In this document: positions 40,573 through 44,673 of the stretch, in pieces
Layout of the letters: every line of letters begins with the position of its first letter
How positions within the stretch are numbered: position 1 is the stretch's first letter
Origin: Planctomycetia bacterium
GTDB taxonomy: Bacteria; Planctomycetota; Planctomycetia; Pirellulales; S012-138
Reading direction: 5' to 3'
Assembly (NCBI GenBank): GCA_016177915.1
Contig: JACOUI010000255.1
Span: forward strand, 1-44,673
Length of the DNA stretch: 44,673 bases
Translations under genes and position numbers: made by a program
The notes under the pieces: generated by a model
Told to the model about the DNA's origin: nothing
Seen by the model: the letters and a program-made list of their open reading frames with translations, nothing else
Database searches by the model: none

Positions 40573-41175
40573 TCAGCGCAGGCGGGTCGCAAACTCGCGC
40601 TGGCTGCGTTCCGGGCTTTCAATGCCAAAGTCGAGGAGCAACTGCGGATCGGGCTCAAAGTCGCCGAACTCCTTGAACAGCAGGCTCGGCTGGATGTCCT
40701 GGTTGTGCTGGTACTTGCTGGCGTACTCCGTCACGTCGCCCTTGATCTCGTGATAGAAGATCTGGCAGATCGGGACGCCGGCAAAGACCCGCACCGGCTG
40801 GACCGCGAACATCTCCAAGGTCCAGTAACCGCAAAAGCCCACGTCGCCAAACCCGGCCGTCACGTGGACGAACAAGCCCAGGCGGCCGATCGAAGAGCGG
40901 CCCTCGATCATCGGCACGAGGTTGTGGGTTTCCGTGCGTTCGGCGGTGCGGCCCAGGTAAAGCTGATTTGGGCTGAGCACGAGACCCTCCGGCGGAATCT
41001 CCAGCCGCCGCACGCGGTTGGGCCTGCTCATGTCCAGTACGACCTCCTCGTACACCATCAGTTCGTGGTGCAACGTGAGGTTGTAGCTGTTGGGGTTCAG
41101 TCGCGATTCGTCGAACGGGTCGATGACGATGTTCCGCCCAAGCTGGGCGCGGATCTCATGGCCGGAGAGGATCAT
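40573..41175 (-). CDS. dcd: dCTP deaminase
   Basis: A 200-residue enzyme deaminating dCTP to dUTP to feed dTMP synthesis. Motifs: MILSGHEIRAQL, SRLNPNSYNLTLH, the signature MIEGRSSIGRLGLFVH (catalytic loop), TAGFGDVGFCGYWTLEMF (active-site Glu) and YQHNQDIQPSLLFKEF near the C-terminus. The chosen start is the internal ATG (MILSGHE). Bifunctional dCTP deaminase/dUTPases share these motifs and cannot be excluded. Confidence 0.93.
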   Translation of the reverse strand: MILSGHEIRAQLGRNIVIDPFDESRLNPNSYNLTLHHELMVYEEVVLDMSRPNRVRRLEIPPEGLVLSPNQLYLGRTAERTETHNLVPMIEGRSSIGRLGLFVHVTAGFGDVGFCGYWTLEMFAVQPVRVFAGVPICQIFYHEIKGDVTEYASKYQHNQDIQPSLLFKEFGDFEPDPQLLLDFGIESPERSQREFATRLR

Positions 41176-41489
41176 GCCAGTGCGGGGGCTGGAGGAGGGC
41201 CGGCGGGCGCGCTCCGTCGCGGCGATCTCGCGGCTGGCGGCGCTCGGCAAGCGGAAATATACCGCCGCGCGCGGCCTTTCGGCGAGACGCCGCGCTAGTT
41301 TTTTTCCGCGCCGGGGACGTAACGTGAGTTTCGCGGCCGGAGGTCGAGTGCAGCGCGCCCACGGTATTCAGGTTTCGAGCGGCGGAATTGTGTTTCCCCG
41401 CGGCTGCGCCTAGACTGCTTAGTCAGGCCGCGGCCGGCATTGCCGCATCGGCAGGGGGCTTCGCGGCCGGCACGTCCGGAGACATCGCC

Positions 41490-41906
41490 ATGCGTCGCGC
41501 TCTTTGGCTCTTTGCGCCCCTCGCGCTCGTACTGTCCGGCTGCGGACAAGCGCCGCAAAGCGGCGCCAGCGCCGCGCAGAATCCGCCGGCCAATCCCGGT
41601 GCGACCGAAATCGTGCCGGCCACGATGAACACCGTCGGCACGAAGGGGCGCGATTACGGCGGCGACCCGATCACCGAGCCGATCAGCCAATACTGGAAGG
41701 TGCAGGACCGGCTCGCGCTGGACACGTACAACTACGCGATGAAGCTCTACTACGCCGAGCACGGCGAGTACCCACCGACGCTGGAAGACGTCAAGCCGCT
41801 TTTGGCCATGCCGCTGCCGCCACTGAAGCCCGGCCACGAGTACGTCTATGACCCCAAGACGGGGCAGCTTTTTGTGAAGCGGCCGACGGGAGCGCCTGCG
41901 CAGTGA
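41490..41906 (+). CDS. Lipoprotein, unknown
   Basis: A 138-residue protein with a lipoprotein signal (MRRALWLFAPLALVLSGCGQ; lipobox LSGC). The mature part has an Ala/Pro-rich linker, then QDRLALDTYNYAMKLYYAEH and GEYPPTLEDVKPLLAMPLPP, reminiscent of small planctomycete proteins that resemble pseudopilin C-terminal domains (YAEHGEYPPTLE). It ends with a short YVYDPKTGQLFVKRP strand. Repeat element copy 5 starts about 9 nt after its stop. Function is unknown. Confidence 0.8.
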   Translation: MRRALWLFAPLALVLSGCGQAPQSGASAAQNPPANPGATEIVPATMNTVGTKGRDYGGDPITEPISQYWKVQDRLALDTYNYAMKLYYAEHGEYPPTLEDVKPLLAMPLPPLKPGHEYVYDPKTGQLFVKRPTGAPAQ

Positions 41907-41914
41907 GCCGCGCG

Positions 41915-42013
41915 TGTGGCACGCCCTGAGCTTGCCGGACTCCAAGCGAGCCGCCGCCATCTGAGGCCGAATCATCCAATCGCGTTCCGCCCCGGCTGCG
42001 AAGGGCGTGCTCG
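41915..42013 (+). repeat. CACGCCCT/AGGGCGTG-bounded element, copy 5
   Basis: Inverted repeats at 41920-41927 and 42002-42009 (span 90). The ends read TGTGGCACGCCCTGAGC and GCGAAGGGCGTGCTCG. It follows the lipoprotein stop immediately and is inverted relative to copy 6. Confidence 0.85.
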
Positions 42014-42015
42014 AC

Positions 42016-42119
42016 GCGCCACGCCCTTCGCTCATGAAGGCATGAGGCCACTTCACTTCAGGCGTTTCTTTGCGCCGGCGTAGATGCGCTGCTCGGCGAT
42101 GCTCAGGGCGTGCCACCCG
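42016..42119 (-). repeat. CACGCCCT/AGGGCGTG-bounded element, copy 6 (supplies the stop of the large gene)
   Basis: Inverted repeats at 42020-42027 and 42105-42112 (span 93). On the minus strand its GGGTGGCACGCCCTGAGC end encodes the last residues GGTP and TGA of the large upstream gene, exactly as copy 3 does for mobA. It lies tail-to-tail with copy 5. Confidence 0.87.
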
Positions 42120-44673
42120 GTTTCTTTTCGGCCGGTTTGGGCGGGGGGAGTTCCTCCGGCGGCTTGGGTCGGGCCGCCGGCGGAGGAGGAGGCGGAACGT
42201 CGCTGCCCGCAGGCCAGTGCATGTCCACCTCGACGTGCGCCGCCAGCGTGCCGTTGACAACGGCCACGTCCACATCCAGGCCCCGCAGCCAGCCCAGCGG
42301 CGGGAACCGATATCGCCCCTCCACAAACTCGCGCCCGGCCGTCGACTGCCAGCGGGGATAGCCGGCCTTGTCCTGCGCGAGGACGTACTTTCCGCCCTGC
42401 GGGCAGACGAGCCTGGCGTCGATGATCGCCTCGGCCGCGGGCAGGGCCTCTTCGCGCGGCAGGTGAAGCTGCTGCGCCATGGCGTTGAGCAGGGCCGTGT
42501 TGCCGTCGGAGGCCTGCCTGGCCCGCAGGAAACCCATCATGTCCAGCAAGCGGGCGAGGTTCGTCTGCGCCAGGTCGCCCACGTGCAGCCGCATTTGCGC
42601 CGGGCGAGGGGCGTCCTCCATGACCAGTTGCGGCCCGACGCTGCGCAGAATTTCCGGATGGAACGAGTAGGTCGTGTAGCCTCCCGATTCCAGGCGATAC
42701 CAGAAGCCGTCGCCGCGCGCGAGGCCGCGCTGCGGCGGCCCGAAGCGATCGGTGATGTACTCGTCCAGAACGGCGCCGCCGGAAGTGCCGCCGACGTAGC
42801 CGAACAGGTAGTCCGGCGGCGTCATCGCGACGTACGGCAGCACGTATTCCAGCACGGTCCGCGGCTGGCGCTGCAGCGGCAAATAACGGCTTTCCGGCGG
42901 CTTGAGGTCGCGCAGGCCCGAGAACGCGTGCTGGTCGGGATAGACGACCTCGGCGGAGAGGACATCGCCCGGCACGCGCCGCAATTGCCTGCGCGAGGGC
43001 GGCCCGAGCCCCTGGAAAAAGCTCCCGCCGTGCGTGAAGGGCGAAATGCGCGCGTCGATCACGATCAGCTCGCGCAGGCCGGCCTCGGGCGGCAGGGGCG
43101 GGGCGCCCGGCGGCGGAAGGAACGGATAGCGCTGGACCGCCAGCGCGATGGGGTCCATCCTGCCCGTCGTTTCCCGGTAGTCTCGGATGAAGGACCGATA
43201 CTGCCGCGCCTCGCTGGGCGTGACGGTTGTAAACTCGATGTCGGGGACGGGCAGGAACGTGCCCCGCGCGCCGCGGGCCGAGTCGAGCACGAGGTCGCCG
43301 CGCAGCAGCGTGCGGCTGCCGCCCGGCAAATCGCCGAACGAGGGCGGCAGGAACCCTCCGACGATGAGGTCGTCGAGCGTGTCGGCCTTGACGTGCTCGG
43401 CCTTAGCGGCGAGCCGCGCCATCCGCGCCAGCTCGAGGTTCCCGGCCGCCCGCAGCCGGCGCAGCATCTCGACGCGGTAGCGGGGGCTGGCGAGGTTTTC
43501 GAAGAAGGCGTCGGAGGCATAGAAGAAGACCGTGTCGCCGCGCGCGACGGGCAGGAGCGAGCGCGCGTTAAGGAACTCCGCCGACGCGCCGAGCGCTTGC
43601 GTGCCCTCGCCCGCTTCGTAAAACCGCCCGACGATGTAGCGCGACGTGGTGACCAGGTGATAATTGCCGTCGATCGCGTAGAACGAGCGGACGCGGTTGT
43701 CGGGCGTGGAGATGAACGAGACCTGGCGGCCGGCTACGTCGATCATCCGCTCGACGGCTTCCTTTTGATCGGCCAGCGCAGCCTGGCGCTGCTGTTTGAT
43801 GCCGCCGGCCAGCGCCAGCGAAGCGCCGAGGTTGTTGGCCTCGAAGACGACGCCGGTGGCGCCGCCTTCGCGGAGGAAGGGGTCCGTGCCGATCCAGGCG
43901 ACGTCGGCCACGACGAGCCGGGCCAGCTCGGATTCCTTGAGGACGAGCTGCCGTTGGAGCTTGTCGGAGAGGCTGTAGTTCACCCCGCGCAGCGCCAGCA
44001 GGTTCGCCAGGTCGCCGCCCGTCTGCTCCAGCGTCTTTCGCAGCCAGATGAAATTGCCGAAGCTGCCGCAGCGGACGTAGAAGCACTCCTCCGGCACGTG
44101 CATCGCGATCGGCTCGACCGCCACGTCGGCCGAGGCGTCGGGAACAAGGAGCGGCGGACCCTCGGGCATGGCGGGCAGCGGCAGGTCGGCCAGCTCGCCG
44201 TCCTTCATCGCCCCCAGCATCGTTTCGCGCTGCAGCTCGATCTTCAGCGATTCGGTCCCGGCGAGCGGGCCGAGGATGTCGTCCATCTTTGGCAGATTGA
44301 AGACCGTGGCGAGCCAGGCTTCGCCCTGGTCGGGCATGGCGAGGCCCAGCCGCCGCGAGAGCATGCACTGCAGGTAGTTTTCCAGCACGGGCGGGTAGTC
44401 CTCGGCGCTTTCCAGCAGGCGAGGTCCCGGCGTGTACTGCGACCACCACATGCCGAGGAGCTGTTGGTGGGTGATGCGATCGACACGCGGGCGGACGGCC
44501 ACCTTGTACCCTTGAGGAATGTAGACGTTGAGGTCGAACGGCTCCTTGCCGCGGAAGAGAAAGTAGCCGTTGGCCTGCCGCGGGCGGATGCCGAGGATCT
44601 CGCGGAGCGCGCCGCGGACGGGCGCGGCCTGGTAGCAGGGGTAGAGTACGCGGCCGTTTTGCTCTTCGACGAA
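42103..44673 (-). CDS. Large conserved-looking protein of unknown function (partial, 5' end outside)
   Basis: At least 856 codons; the reading frame is open from the right window edge (FVEEQNGRVLYPCYQAAPVR), so the ORF-track GTG start at 44502 is not the true one. I do not recognise the family. Segments include RPRQANGYFLFRGKEPFDLN, EECFYVRCGSFGNFIWLRKT, DTVFFYASDAFFENLASPRY, FSGLRDLKPPESRYLPLQ, EYITDRFGPPQRGLARGDGF, and a C-terminal domain MRLHVGDLAQTNLARLLDMM. The end is proline-rich (PPPPPAARPKPPEEL) and finishes KKPGGTP, where the last residues and stop are repeat-derived. It has no obvious membrane segment in the visible part. Confidence 0.85.
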   Translation of the reverse strand, partial: FVEEQNGRVLYPCYQAAPVRGALREILGIRPRQANGYFLFRGKEPFDLNVYIPQGYKVAVRPRVDRITHQQLLGMWWSQYTPGPRLLESAEDYPPVLENYLQCMLSRRLGLAMPDQGEAWLATVFNLPKMDDILGPLAGTESLKIELQRETMLGAMKDGELADLPLPAMPEGPPLLVPDASADVAVEPIAMHVPEECFYVRCGSFGNFIWLRKTLEQTGGDLANLLALRGVNYSLSDKLQRQLVLKESELARLVVADVAWIGTDPFLREGGATGVVFEANNLGASLALAGGIKQQRQAALADQKEAVERMIDVAGRQVSFISTPDNRVRSFYAIDGNYHLVTTSRYIVGRFYEAGEGTQALGASAEFLNARSLLPVARGDTVFFYASDAFFENLASPRYRVEMLRRLRAAGNLELARMARLAAKAEHVKADTLDDLIVGGFLPPSFGDLPGGSRTLLRGDLVLDSARGARGTFLPVPDIEFTTVTPSEARQYRSFIRDYRETTGRMDPIALAVQRYPFLPPPGAPPLPPEAGLRELIVIDARISPFTHGGSFFQGLGPPSRRQLRRVPGDVLSAEVVYPDQHAFSGLRDLKPPESRYLPLQRQPRTVLEYVLPYVAMTPPDYLFGYVGGTSGGAVLDEYITDRFGPPQRGLARGDGFWYRLESGGYTTYSFHPEILRSVGPQLVMEDAPRPAQMRLHVGDLAQTNLARLLDMMGFLRARQASDGNTALLNAMAQQLHLPREEALPAAEAIIDARLVCPQGGKYVLAQDKAGYPRWQSTAGREFVEGRYRFPPLGWLRGLDVDVAVVNGTLAAHVEVDMHWPAGSDVPPPPPPAARPKPPEELPPPKPAEKKPGGTP

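Overview
The window is GC-rich, gene-dense bacterial chromosome and reads as a planctomycete (Planctomycetota, probably Pirellulales-like; the order is inferred). The clues are a DUF1559-type protein with an N-terminal zinc ribbon, serine/threonine kinases including an FHA fusion, several small secreted proteins without clear relatives, and intergenic DNA full of dispersed palindromic repeats. I found no rRNA, tRNA, CRISPR array, prophage or transposase.

Layout. 1-4.8 kb: a truncated YqaA/VTT membrane protein, an aldo/keto reductase, the DUF1559-like protein, a serine/threonine kinase and a multi-pass membrane protein, all on the minus strand. 5.2-9.5 kb: a plus-strand operon of a GT-C-type membrane glycosyltransferase, a SAM methyltransferase and an alkaline-phosphatase-superfamily phosphodiesterase, likely an envelope or glycan-modification unit. 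9.5-12.8 kb: a complete frdABCD fumarate reductase operon. 13.1-14.4 kb: a TPR-like protein and a Rieske ferredoxin, each followed by an antisense remnant of the same VOC (glyoxalase-fold) gene. 14.4-18.6 kb: an OleC-like AMP-forming synthetase overlapping bioD, a LOG-family hydrolase, a repeat cluster and mobA. 18.7-24.3 kb: a diguanylate cyclase with a degenerate receiver and CBS pair, a small membrane protein, rho split by an in-frame amber codon, and clpX. 25-31.4 kb: KDPG aldolase, a PilZ-like protein, a class IV aminotransferase without its usual catalytic lysine, two small secreted proteins, an amidohydrolase and an FHA protein with a pseudokinase-like domain. 31.5-38 kb: repeats, aceE, an overlapping larB-nnrD-small-ORF operon and lpdA. 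38.1-44.7 kb: a MazF-type toxin-antitoxin pair, a DUF5009 membrane acyltransferase, dcd, a lipoprotein and a large unrecognised protein running off the window.

How genes work together. AceE and Lpd are two of the three parts of a pyruvate dehydrogenase complex; no E2 is visible. FrdABCD would link the quinone pool to fumarate/succinate. KDPG aldolase feeds pyruvate. Two kinases, a GGDEF protein and a PilZ-like protein suggest phospho- and c-di-GMP signalling.

The two strongest observations are: (1) six copies of an element bounded by the 8-bp inverted repeat CACGCCCT/AGGGCGTG with a nearly constant span (90-97 bp) but unconserved interiors, together with other palindromic repeats that supply the stop codons of several genes; and (2) rho read as two polypeptides because of one in-frame TAG, followed at once by a plausible reinitiation signal.
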